Of a stretch of 23,888 bases of DNA, positions 9,788 to 21,400 are shown piece after piece. Position numbers and translations under genes: made by a program. Numbering within the stretch: position 1 is the stretch's first letter; each line of letters opens with the position of its first letter. The stretch lies in the NCBI GenBank assembly GCA_000310025.1, contig FN649746.1:2968704-2992591 (forward strand), written 5' to 3'. This stretch comes from Ectocarpus siliculosus. Lineage: Eukaryota; Sar; Phaeophyceae; Ectocarpales; Ectocarpaceae. The notes below the pieces were generated by a model. That model had not been told where the DNA came from. It worked only from the letters and a program-made list of their open reading frames with translations, and made no database searches.

Positions 9788-9825
9788 AGCTCCAAACTCC
9801 GCAAATTTCCAGCCGACATGTGTTC
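9788..9825. repeat. Short dispersed motif, copy 2
   Basis: Contains gctccaaactccgcaaattt followed by ccagccgacat, matching 9500-9535 with few changes. Confidence 0.6.
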
Positions 9826-10214
9826 GCAGAAACTGATGTATTGCAATATATTCGTCTTGCGTGTATCATACCGAGGTAGGAAGCGGATTCCCAAATTCCG
9901 CTGCATGGAGAACGAGGTAGACGACGACCGTCACCTTCGTAGAAAGAGGTCCCGGGGATACCTTTCGCAGTGTTCCTGGTATAGCCGTTTCGACGTCTGA
10001 TCCCCTTCCGTTGGGGACGAGATATCGGGCGAGGGGAACCCGATCGGGCCCTCCGCTTTGTTCGCGACAAGTTATGTATGGCCTTGCGAGACCTCGCCAC
10101 GGTCCCGGCACGACCCCGGTGGTGGTAGGGAGCAGTACAGTACAGCAGTAGCCTTTGTAGGGTTTTTCGAATAATAAAAACATTTTGAGTATTGCATGCA
10201 ATTGGGGAAGAAGT

Positions 10215-10230
10215 TGGGTTAGGGTTAGGG
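10215..10230. repeat. Interstitial telomere-like repeat
   Basis: ggttagggttaggg gives two TTAGGG units about 500 bp upstream of the receptor start. It is too short to be a telomere and may be a relic of repair or a protein-binding site. Confidence 0.6.
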
Positions 10231-10770
10231 ACAGGGCCTGTAGGGGTGGGGCACCCACCGATGAATGTGCGAATCCCCCTCTCGATGTACTTCTAAGAGC
10301 GGATTTCATCTACACACCAAGGAGACCATAGACAAGAGCTGTCAATTCGCGTGTTCTCTCGGCGGGCATATTTCCTTGCCCCGAAGCACAGATAAACGCT
10401 ATGCCCCCTCACCGCAACCCTGGACCAAATCGCCCCCTTTCCTTTTCCTTGTTTCACCGCCTGCAGCAGACTTGTGCGGGAGAGGCGGCAGCGGCACCCG
10501 AAGAGCGCGGGAGTCGGCCGGGAGCGAGACCGCGCCACCCCGATGATGAAGTGGCCTTGTTGCGCCCCCGCCGCGGCCGCGGGCCCGAGCACGATGTCCG
10601 ACACCGCCGCCGGTCGACACCGGCCACGACACGGCTGCCTTAAGAGCGAAAACACCTGTCGTCGACGAAGACAGCCCGGGGGGGGCCGCGGCTGTGACCC
10701 AGAGGGGGGTGATGCCTCCGCCGGTGCCCCGGCGATGGGGTGGTGGCAGGAGGGCCGGAGACATCATGGC

Positions 10771-10839
10771 ATGGCGAAGGTGGCCGTGGCGTTGGGGGTA
10801 GTGCTGGCGGCGGGGTGCTGCGCACCGGCGGCGAGGGCA
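10771..10839 (+). other. Signal peptide of the receptor
   Basis: The first 23 residues read MAK, then a hydrophobic core (VAVALGVVLAAGCC), then APAARA followed by ASA. This is a classical n-h-c layout with AxA-type cleavage sites after residue 23 or 26. The signal lies well inside the upstream open frame (open from 10474), so translation most likely starts at 10771 or 10735 and not at the distal ATGs. It sends the repeats to the outside of the cell, which agrees with their paired cysteines. Confidence 0.82.
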
Positions 10840-13800
10840 GCGTCGGCAGGGGCGTCCCACTCGTGCACCGTGCTCGTCGGGGGAACGATCAAGTGCTGGG
10901 GGGAGAACTTCTGGGGCCAGCTGGGGCAGAACGACAACCTCGTCAGGGGCAAGAACGCCTCCGACATGGGCGACAACCTGCCCTACGTCCAGCTGGGCAT
11001 CTTCGAGGCCGACATGGTGGCCTCCGGCAGCGAGTTCAACTGCGCGCGCTCCGTCGACCGGGAGGTCAAGTGCTGGGGCCGGAACAGCGCCGGGCAGCTG
11101 GGATTGGGGGACAACGAGACCCGGGGCGGGGTGAACAACGTCTTCGAGATGGGCAACGAGCTCCCAGTTGTGGACCTGGGCGCCGGGGTGATGGTGGAAA
11201 CCATCGGACTCGCGGGGTCCCACGCCTGCGCCGTGACGCTGAGCGGGCTCGTCAAGTGCTGGGGGGAGAACGAGGGAGGTCAGCTCGGGCTCGAGGACAA
11301 GCTGGCCAGGGGAAACCTGACGGGCCAGATGGGGGACAACCTGCCCTACGTTGACCTGGGGACCGGGGTCTTGGCCTCGTCGGTGGCGCTGGGAGCGAGG
11401 CACACGTGCGCGGTTGTCGATGACGGCGGCGTCAAGTGCTGGGGTAAGAGAGTGTCGTAAGGGGTGGGTGGTGTTTTTAGCTGAGTCGCCGGTTTGGCCG
11501 CGCCGGAATACCCGCGGGGTCTCGACTACGGGATCTATAGGTAGATCCGAAGTTGTCTGCGTGAGGTGTTTAGTTCTCGCGTTTTTTGTTGTATTAGGCG
11601 GCGGTTGAGCGTGGGTCGCACAGCGCGTTACCGTATATGACACAAGATAACACACCCCCTGGGCCGATTTTCAAAGCTCGATTTCTCAACAGCAGGAAGA
11701 GTCACAGCGCCGAAAACGGCGGCGTTGGAACCGTCTCGTCGAGAGGTTTTCGACAATGTATTGTTTCGTTTATGCATCCTCTTCGTCGTGGAGTAATCGA
11801 GCTTTGAAAATCGGTCCAGGGGGTGTGTTATCTTGTGTCATATACGGTATGTCACTGCCTCTCGACGGTCATGCGATGTAGGTGGTTTCTCGTGGAGTTG
11901 GGAACGGAAGGTAGGAGTCTGGTTGGGGGGGTTGTTTGTTCCGTGTGTGTGACTTGCTGTGTGCAGCCGTTGGTGTGCAGCCGTTGGTGTGCAGCCGTTG
12001 GTTGTCCGTGGTGCTGACGGTTTTGTGAGAAACTCTTGCCAGCGGCGATCGTCCCCCTGATTGCAGAGGTGTGTACGTTGTGCGTTCGTGTGTGCCCACG
12101 GGAAAACCGAAGAATCGGATACATGTCGGAAAAGCCCACAACCTGTCAAAATAGTTGCGCCACGTTTTTTGGTTCGCTCTCCCGTGCTGTTTTGATGCAG
12201 GGAACAACGACGGGGGCCAGCTGGGGTATGGAGACACGTCCGCTAGGGGCACTGCTGCCGGCGAGATGGGGGATGATCTTCCGTTCGTGGACCTTGGTCG
12301 CGACCAGAAGGTGGTTGCGGTTGCGGCGGGATTCTTCCACACGTGCGCGCTGCTGTATACCGGCGACGTGAAGTGCTGGGGTGAGTTTCGGACGGAGCAG
12401 CAGCAGTTTGTATCGCTCGAAAGTGCGAGCATCGCATGAAAAGGCATGTGTCGCACACACCCCGGACAGGATTTTCACAGCTCGATTTGCTCCGTCGGCA
12501 GCCGGGAGACATGCAATGATAGGAGCTCGAAAAAGGGTCGTTTGTTGGAGTCTGGTAACGGGCTTGTTATCAGGTATATGTCCTTGCGAACAGCTACGAG
12601 GATGTACTTTTTAACCCGAGATAAACTGGTGCAAGGGTATATCCTCCCAGCTTTGGTACCAAAATTTAATCTTTTATCAGGAGCAACAGGAGGGGGGGGG
12701 GGGGAGGGCGCCGAGAATTATGGCACTCAAAGACAGCACTGGCTTGAATGCCAACTGCTCTGGCGTTGAGCATGCCTGCGTCCTCGCTGAAAACTGTTTC
12801 TAATGGCTGACTGACAAGCTTCTCTACATGCCGCGGTGATGCCTTCACCTGTGAGCTATTGAACCTCGTGAGCGTGCATGCGTCGCCATGCTTGCCTTGA
12901 AAACGAGGCATCAGGTGCATATTCAAACTAGGTCCGTGGTTGGTCAACACACTGGTTGAGACCACAAAAGCGGATGCTGAGAGCTCGTTGGTGCGCCATG
13001 TGTTCATTTTTTTTTTTTTTGCATGTTTTTGCAGGTTTTGGGTCGAACGGTCAGCTTGGTCAGGGCACCAACGAGTCCATCGGGAACTCGGCGGGTACCA
13101 TGGGAGACAACCTCCCGCCTATCGACCTCGGCACCGGGAGCACGGCCATCGCTATGTCCCTGGGAGGGACGCATTCATGCGCAGGTGGGCACCCACGTTT
13201 GTTGGGGGGCCAAAGCAGTTATGCTGGTGATGCTTTGCTATTAGGGCTGCAGTGCAGATTCAGGCGGGCGGTTTTTTATTTTAACGCGTGTGTGTGTTGT
13301 GTTGCATGCAAACTTACAATTTTGTGCCGCCGCCTTCGCCGCTGCCCTTGTACCAACCTTTCGAGAGCCAAGCAAGATAAAAAGATAAAAAGTACAAGAA
13401 AAACGATGATGTTAGACTGCGAAGATGGGCATTTTGGCGTATTCTCCCGAGACCCATTGGTGTTCCTTCACGCTTTTTTTTTTCGCCACTTTTTGTTTTT
13501 TCCTGCGACCCTTGTTGGGGTTGTGCTTTGACGCGATGTTGTGTCGCCGAGTGTACTCAAGCATGCTCCTTCCCCGTCCGACCGTTTCCTTAACGTGGCC
13601 CCCAAACCGCCACCATCTCTTCGTTGTAGCTCGCCTCGAAAACCACGACGAAAAATACAAACGGCCGCCTAGAAATCGCCAACATCTCTTAACAAACTCG
13701 CAAAAATAAATACCACCGCCCACGTGCGTGGCCCCCAAATCCCCATCTTGAGCTAAGTTGCTCCGAAGCGTAGGTACCACCGCCCACAAAGGCGCGATCT

Positions 13801-15388
13801 CTGCAACTAAGTCGCTCCGAATGAGTAAATGCCACCGCTAACAAATCATCATTATCTCTTATCTAAACTCTCTCCGGATAGGGAATACCATCGCCCACAT
13901 GGCCCCTAAATCGCCATCATCTCTAACTAAAGTCTCTTCGAATACGGCATACCACCGCCCACAAAAAATCGACGTGAATCCTTAAAATTAACTCTCTCCA
14001 ATACAATGAATGCCACGACCATCCACACCAGTGCTGGACGACCACACGGTCAAGTGCTGGGGCGGCAACAGCGTCGGTTCGCTGGGCCTTGGCGACATCC
14101 TCAACCGCGGCACGGCACCGGGCGAGATGGGAGACAACCTCCCGGATGTAGACCTGGACTTCGGCACAGGAGCCGGATCGGTGTCCAACGTCTTCGCCGG
14201 TAGGTTCCACACTTGCGTGTCCGGCACCGAGGGCGGGCTGGTCTGCTTCGGGCTTAACACCGGGGGTCAGCTCGGGGCCGGCACCGACGAGAGTAGTATC
14301 GGCGATGAACCCGGCGAGGTTGCCGCGCTTTCGTCCATCAGCCTGGGGACGGACGAAGTGGCGGCGGTCGTTGCGGCCCCCGGGGAAGGGTTAGCCTTGC
14401 AGACGATTTCGCCGACTCCGGCGCCCACCGCAGAGAGATTGACAACTCCGGTGAGCGAGAGAGACCCAGACTACTAAGACACCGGAGCCTTCAGACTTCC
14501 GTAGGTTGTTGCATGATGTAAGATACCACACCGTCTCGAACGATTTTCAAAGCTCGATTACTCCACGACGAAGAGGGTGCTAAAATCAAAGGATAACGTT
14601 GTCGGAAAGCTCTCCACGAGAAGGTTCCAACGTTGCCCTTTTGCGGCACCGTCACTGCTTTTCCTGCCGAGTAATCGAGAAGATCGGACCAGGGTGTGAC
14701 TTGTTACATGCAGCCTACGGTACAGTCTACACGCACCAACAAGACTCCAATGTCTTATGACTACGGGTCTGAACGAAGAAGTCATACACCAAAGCCTTCG
14801 GCGACAGATCTTGAGGTGTTGGCTTTTGAAACGATTGCAGGGTGGGCGTGTGTGTATATACTGTAGTGATATAGTGTAGGAGTAGTGTCGCCAGATTGCA
14901 CTGCTGTACCGGGCACTATGCAGACAACGTTAACATTATTCCACCATTGTCACGCGATTTTTGTGTCATCGGCAAGGTGAGTGGCACTATTGAGAGACGC
15001 GCCCACTGCTGTGCGTGTACCATGTACATCGTATACTGCAGCCAGCTGTTTTTCATTAATTAGCACCGACCGCGCTACAGCAACCGGCGGGCCCACGAGA
15101 ATAAGTCGGGATTGGTGGGTGAAAGACAAGGCACGTGGTGCGGGCCAACTTTGTGTGTGTGTGTGTGTGTGTCTTTATTGTTAGCATCGAGTGCGCTACA
15201 ATACAAGTATTAACCAATGAAATGACGTCAGTCTCAATGCGGCTGAAAACAACGAAACAAACGTGCATGGTTTTTCCTTCTTGTTTCCTCGGCAGCTGGC
15301 CTCTCCTCTCGTGACAGATATATTTTTTTCGCGTTCCCGTTTGCGTTTTTTTTTTTTTTTGTCTCTCTCTCTCTCTCTCTCTCTCTTT

Positions 15389-15434
<46 letters not shown>

Positions 15435-15437
15435 GTC

Positions 15438-15468
<31 letters not shown>

Positions 15469-18400
15469 TTTGTCTCTCTATCTCTCTCTCTATCTCTCTC
15501 TCTCTCTTGTCGCGCAGCCGGTGATTATGACGAGGTCACCTGTCGAGCAAACGGACGCACCGTATGGGGCGGGACACGATTCGGGCCCGGCGGACTTGGG
15601 TACGTACGATATTTCCGGCCTGTTTTGGGTCCATTGCGGAGGAGTCTTGCTTGTTGCTTTTTTGTGTCCAGGTCATTTATCTAGGAGAGAAAAGACGCGT
15701 GTGTGTGTTTGTTATTTTTTTTTCTACGATGACACACTGGATCCATATCTATCCACAGATAGAGAGTCCGGGAGAGATAAGGATTAGATTAGCAATGACT
15801 CAAGCGTTTGAGCGGACACTCTTCTCTTCGTGTTTGTAACCGCCGGATTCCCCTACATATACGACACATTTCAGAAGGCAACGGCGATAGCGGCGATGGA
15901 GGAGACGCTGGTACAACCGCTGCCATCGCCACGGCCGCCATCCTTATCCCTGGCTTCGCTCTCTTCGGCCTCTTCTGCTGCTACCGCCGCCGCAAGCGGA
16001 AAGAGGGAGAGTTGAAACGGCCATCGGCCGCCGTGAGCGCGGGTCCAGGCGGCGGGTCTGGGCGGGAATTCGGACGAGAGGGTGAGTGTTTTTTTTTTTT
16101 TTGGTCGTGTCGTTTGGTCTCTCGATGTCGTCGGTCTTCTTTTGCCCCTTTCGGTACAAGTTTTGGACGAGGTCGCAAAGGATAAAGGCACACGGGAGTT
16201 GTGCTGTCCCCCTTGTTTCCCTCCCGCGGTGCTTGCCTTCATTTATCATTTTTTCGCGAGAAGGGTCCGCTGCTCCTTCCTTCCCCTGTTGAAACGGGAA
16301 AAATTTACCATGGTATATATTTACCATGGATCGGGAGTATTTTTATTTTCTCCGCGTTCTTGCCTTCATTTTATCGCGAGAAGGGTTCCGCCGCTCCTTC
16401 CTTCCCTCGGTGAGATGGAAAATTTTTGTATCATGGTAAACATCGCCATGGATAGATGTATTATGACATATACGCGTACGAAGAGCGCTGCCGCGAAGTT
16501 GCTGGCGGCGCGTCGCAGTGGTCACGTCTTGTTCTTCTTTTGTCCTGCCTTGGCACTCATCTGTTTGCCGGCGCTCGCATGGTTGTCTTGGTCCTACCCT
16601 ACATCCTTGGCTCTCTCTTTCTCATCTATCAGTGTAAGACCATCGAGAGCCGAGTCGCGATAAACGATCGCAGCTGCCCTTTCTATGCATGCATACATGC
16701 ATCCTTTCGACTTGCGAGGTGCCAAAAAGAGCCTCCAACAAACTCCGCCTCTTTTTTTTGCGCGATGCATGTTTCTCCTTTGCCGACTGTATGTGGGATC
16801 TTTGTTGTTGTTCCGGCCTTTCCCCCCCCTCCCCCACGATGATTGTTCTTCTTACGGACGCAAGACTCGTTCACCTCCTCAGAAAACAACGTGGAAGCCA
16901 ATGGCGAAGGGCCCACAGAGACGCTCGCGAACAAGCCCCTCGTGAAACCCCACGCGCTGCAGTCCACGGCGCCGATGACGGACGGACGGCAAGCAGGCGG
17001 CGAGGCCGCCGCCACCGCCGGCACCCTTGGAGACTCCACCGAGGGCCTGCTGAGACCGCCTACCGCGGCGACGGCCATGGCCGTCGGAGCCGCGATAGCG
17101 GCCGGTACCGCCGCCGCCGCAGGAACCGCAGGCGGCGACGATGACGAGTCTTCTAGGTCAGACCTCGAAAATCCAGGCAGGCTTAGGAGGACCGGGTCGA
17201 ACTCGTCGATCAGCACCCTTGGGTCAACGTCGACGGCATCGTCCACGTGGCCGAACGACGGCTTCGTTACCCCGGCGCGGAATAACATCCCGCGGGGGGC
17301 CGGCGGCGGGCGGTACGGGTTGGGCGGGATCGGGGGTAAGGGGGGGGAGGGGCTGCCGCCCGGGTACAAGACGCCCGGGAACCTGTCCGCTGCCACGCCC
17401 AACAGGGAGATGACGATCCCGGAGACGCCGTCGCCGCGGTCGGTGTCCAGCTCCGTCCACGGAACGCCTGCGGTATGTGCTATACGACATACGACGTTTG
17501 GTGTTGCCACGGGTGTGTCTATTGAGTATTAGTATCGGCCGCGCTACGTAACCGACTGACTGACTATTAGACGCCTAACGTGTGTGTATTTTGAGCAGTA
17601 GCATCGGCCGCGTTAGCCGGCTCACCAGTGAAAACACGTCAGTCCTCTAGCGGCTCTAAATTTTGGAGAAACTTCTGCAGACCGTGATCTTAGACCACTT
17701 GAGGGGGGGCTCATGGCTGTGTCCGTGTTTCTTTACTTGGTATGACTGGGTGTTGTCTTCGTGCGGGAGGAAGGGGGGGCTCACGCACACGGTTGGACTC
17801 TCTCCTTCGACCTCCTTCGTACGATGTTTCCCCACACAACGCTGACCCTGGAAATATAAACCCGCACGCGCTCTTCGATTCAATGAATCTTTGATTCAAT
17901 GAAAACGCCCATTCTCTCCGCCGTCAAAACAGCCACCCGGCATGAGGCTCGCGCAGTTCGCAAGGGTGGGCGGGGGCGGGGGCGACACGAGCCTGTACGG
18001 CCTCCCCGAGATGGAAATCGGCCGGTCCACGAGCAACGTCTATGACAGCAGCCCTTCCGGGAGCAGCTGGCCGGTGGGCAGCAAGGGCGGTGCTCCCTTG
18101 ACCGCGGCCTCTATCGCCGCCGCTGCCGCCGCCGCCACCGCTTCCGCCCAGCCGACGCCCGGCGACAGCGCGAATCCTTCGCCGAACAACAACGCGACCG
18201 CTACCTCGCCGACCGCCGAAATCGATACCGGCGGCCGCAAGTCTAACCGCTCGAGCCGGACGGCCGGCGCGTCCCCGACAACGGGGGGGGTGGGCGGGGC
18301 GTGGGGGGACAGGGAGGGCGGGGGGGGCATGGGAGCGGAGGCGGCGGCGCAGGCGTTTACGGAGGAGGCGGAGCTGGAGGCCCTGCAGATCGACAAGAAC

Positions 18401-21400
18401 GACCTCAAGCTCGTGTTCGGGCGGCCGTTCGCGAGAGGGAAGTCCTCGGAGGTGTATCAGGTCACCCACGCCGGCAAGAACCGAGCCGCCAAGGTTCGTC
18501 GCTGTTTTTGTTTTTTTTTTGTCTTTACTTCGAATCAGCGCTCACGAGCACTTGTGAGGTTTAGTCCAACCCCTTGGTCCCACAGGAGGGTTTCCCCCTC
18601 CTACCCACACCTCCATCGGTTCGCTGCCTTCGATTTTCAATGCGACCAGAGTTTGTCTTGATGTTAGGAACCGTTCCGGTCTCCGGTCACTACCTTCGAA
18701 AATCCGACGTTAGTGTGTGTGTCTATATTGTTACAGTATGTAGCATCGACGGCTGACCTGAACTGAAGTCTAGTCTCGGTGTGGCTGAAATCAGAAAGTG
18801 CTTCTAGAGGGCATAGTCTGGTCTGCGACCGCTTGTGTGCATGGAGGCACATGCGATGATATCAGCCTCCCAAGGGGTGAACGGGTGATGTATAGCGGAA
18901 TGCATCCCCGTTGATTCTAACCGTGATTTTTTTTGCTTTTTTTACTCTTTTTGGTCTTTGGCCGGCGGCACTGATTCGACTGCTGGTGTTGTGTGCACGT
19001 ACAACATCAGCCCATCTGCGCAGTAAAATTCAGGCCAGCCACGCTAATAGGTGACATGATGGTGTGAACCTGTTCGCACTGAGTATTTTGTGTGTTGTTT
19101 TGCGCGTCCTTCATCGGCGATGTGGCAGGTCCGACTCGACTTGGTGCTTTGATTGAAAGAAATGATGTGAGGACCATGAAAACCTAACCAACCCTAATAA
19201 CAACGATCAGATCATCCACTTCTTCTCGCTGGGTGGTCAAAATGAAATGATGGACCATGGAGACCTAGTAAACCTTGCCCGAACCCCAACCCTAACCCTT
19301 AACCCTTAACCCTTAACCCTCACCATTTTCAGATCATCGACCTCTTCTCGCTGGGCGTCGTGGGCGAGGAGGTGACTCGCCTCTACGCGTCCTTCGCGCA
19401 AGAGCTAAGGGCGATGAAGGGCATCCGCCACGACTGGTGAGCCGTCATACGTTGCTCAACACCACGGTAGCGAGTTGACCCAAGGACTACTCATACGTTG
19501 CTCAACACCACGGTAGCGAGTTGACCCAAGGAATGGAGTACTAGCAGTAGCACGGTGGCGCCATGACGCCCACAACGCACCCCAGCTGAGCGCATGGCTC
19601 CGTCTTGCCCCTCCTTTCCCGCTATTTTCCGTTGGAAACCCATTGAACGAAAATAGTGTGGCGGCCGTTTACGGCGCGGTTGCGACGCCATCAGAGCTGA
19701 CGATCGTGACGGACCTGGTGAAGAGAGGGCCGCTGAGGACACTCCTCACCGACAAGAAGAAACGAGAGAGTCTCACGCCCGCCATCCGACACAAGATCAT
19801 CAAGGACGTGGCGAGCGGCATGGGCTACCTCTATGAGCAGGGGCTGCAGCACCGGAACCTCCACAGCCACAACGTGCTCATCACGAAGGAGTGGGGGGCC
19901 AAGGTGCGGGAAAAAAAAAAAAACACGCGTTGTTGCGTCGTCTCCGCCCTGCTTGGCTGTCAACCTTGTCATATTCCCCCTCTTTTTGCGACAGGAACAT
20001 CGCCGTTGTTTGTTCGCCAGGCAAACGGCCTCTTTTTTTGCATGCCGGAAAGAACACCTCTTCTTATACCGCTCCCTGCCTGCCGTCGTCGCCATTACGC
20101 CCCAAGCTCCTCTCACGGCAACTCCCCCTCCCCCCCCCCCCCCCCGATCCCTCTTGCGGCCGGTGTCGTCTGTGGTTCCCCCCTGCAGGTGGCCGACTAC
20201 GGCTTGGCGCGCACTAGCGAGGTTATGCTGGGAGCACACGACCGTGCCAAGACCAAGTCTAAGTCCCGGTCGCGGCCGCCGGCCCCCAAAGTCGGCGCCC
20301 TTCGGTGGATGGCGCCGGAGCTGTTGCAGGCGTCCACAGACGGATCTGTCGACTTGTTCACGGAGGCTAGCGACGTCTACAGGTGTGTGTGTCGACCACT
20401 TACACATGTCTGCTGATTCTTACCCCGAAACAATCCGCGTACGCGGGCCCAGCAGCACAGCGCTAAGTAGGCCGTTGCCATTGTTGCGCCGCTCCACGAC
20501 GCTGACGTTACTTTACCCCCGTCTTCGCTGTGTTGCTTGCTCGGTGCTGTACCTACCGCCGTTTTCCCGGCGTCGTTTGACCCTTCCCTTCCCTTTCCTT
20601 CCCTTCCCTCCCCTTCCCTTTACAGCGTCGGAGTGATCGCCTGGGAAGTGCTGTGTGGCGGGTCCAAGCTGCCGTACGATGGCATTGCCGACGACAAGGT
20701 ATATATAGCACCTATACTATGCTTTCCATTTCCCTTTTTTGTTTTATTGCTTGCACCCATTGGTCGTCGAGCGTGCCGAAGATACAGCCGTACGCAGCAG
20801 CAGCCAGCATGTTACCCAACTGGCAAACGATTGTTTGGGGGTGAGGTCCGGAACCCCGCGTGCGCCGGAGCTGACGAGCCGGCGCGCGCCCTTCTAGCGA
20901 TCTGTTTTCCCGCTTTTGTGTCGGTGCGGCTCTAGACGCCTTCGGTATCTTAGTATATCGTGGCATGCGATGCTCCCGACCGCCGCTTCCGGTTGGTCGG
21001 TTAATCCTCTGATGTGCCACTCCGCGTCATCCCCCCCCCCCCCGCTCGTTATGTTTTCGCGCAGGTGAAGTCGATGATAATCGAAGGGAGCACGCCCCCG
21101 GTTTCGATGGAGACTCCTATCGTCTATAGTGAGTACTGACGCCTCTTGTTGGTGTACGTTGACATAACCACGACAGGGGTTTTTGATGGTGTACAGCAGT
21201 AGCACAGCAGCATCTCCGACTTCTGGTCGGTGGTAGCGTGTAGCATGCTTCATGGACGAGAGAGAGATACGATAGTGCCCTCCCTCTACTCAACTTGATC
21301 GCCTACCGCAATGATTTGCAAGAAAATATTGACGTAACAGTCGTGTCTCCGATATCCGATATAAGAGGGTGGTGTGGCAACCGATTTCGACCCTCTTGTA

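Larger units (their letters stand above)
5742..10734. other. Divergent intergenic region between NDUFV1 and the receptor gene
   Basis: About 5 kb without a gene I can support. It should contain the promoters of both divergent genes. I see no clear TATA box close to either start. It holds a possible ankyrin relic (6229-6330), a perfect 90-bp tandem duplication (8871-9050), two related 35-bp motifs (9500-9535 and 9788-9825) and a telomere-like stretch (10215-10230). Open frames of 80-200 codons exist on both strands (for example 6257-6868 plus and 9866-10309 minus). They lack recognisable motifs and have unbiased composition, so I do not call them. Confidence 0.6.
10852..14390 (+). other. Seven RCC1/BLIP-like repeats (probable seven-bladed propeller), exons 1-4
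   Basis: Each repeat contains HxCA-x7-KCWG-x6-GQLG followed by GD..RG..x..MGDNLP.VDLG. The cysteine pairs are 32/42, 91/101, 153/163, 213/223, 273/283, 333/343 and 396/406, always C-x9-C. Spacing between repeats is 59-63 residues. The seventh repeat has CFG in place of CWG and is followed by a cysteine-free end (to about 454) that may close the ring. RCC1 and BLIP-II fold as seven-bladed propellers. The constant cysteine pair suggests a disulfide in each blade, suited to an extracellular site. Possible N-glycosylation sequons are at N62, N115, N182 and N297. Confidence 0.88.

Noticed and set aside
9866-10309. A 147-codon minus-strand frame as a retrotransposon piece
   Set aside because: I looked for reverse transcriptase, protease and integrase motifs in all frames here and found none.
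10474-10734. Upstream in-frame ATGs as the receptor start
   Set aside because: They would put about 90-100 mostly basic, Ala-rich residues before a clean signal peptide. The start is more likely at 10771 or 10735.
10399-11655. A 418-codon minus-strand open frame antisense to receptor exon 1
   Set aside because: The plus strand carries seven-repeat motifs, a signal peptide and consistent splice phases. The minus frame is a by-product of high GC and repeated codons and shows no domain.
15263-15787. A plus-strand frame with long Ser-Leu repeats
   Set aside because: It is the translation of the TC microsatellite and crosses the exon 5 acceptor.
17065-17140. Ala-rich stretch in exon 7 (residues about 631-655) as a second transmembrane helix
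   Set aside because: It is mostly Ala/Gly with few large hydrophobics, and a second pass would place the kinase outside the cell. A low-complexity linker is the simpler reading.
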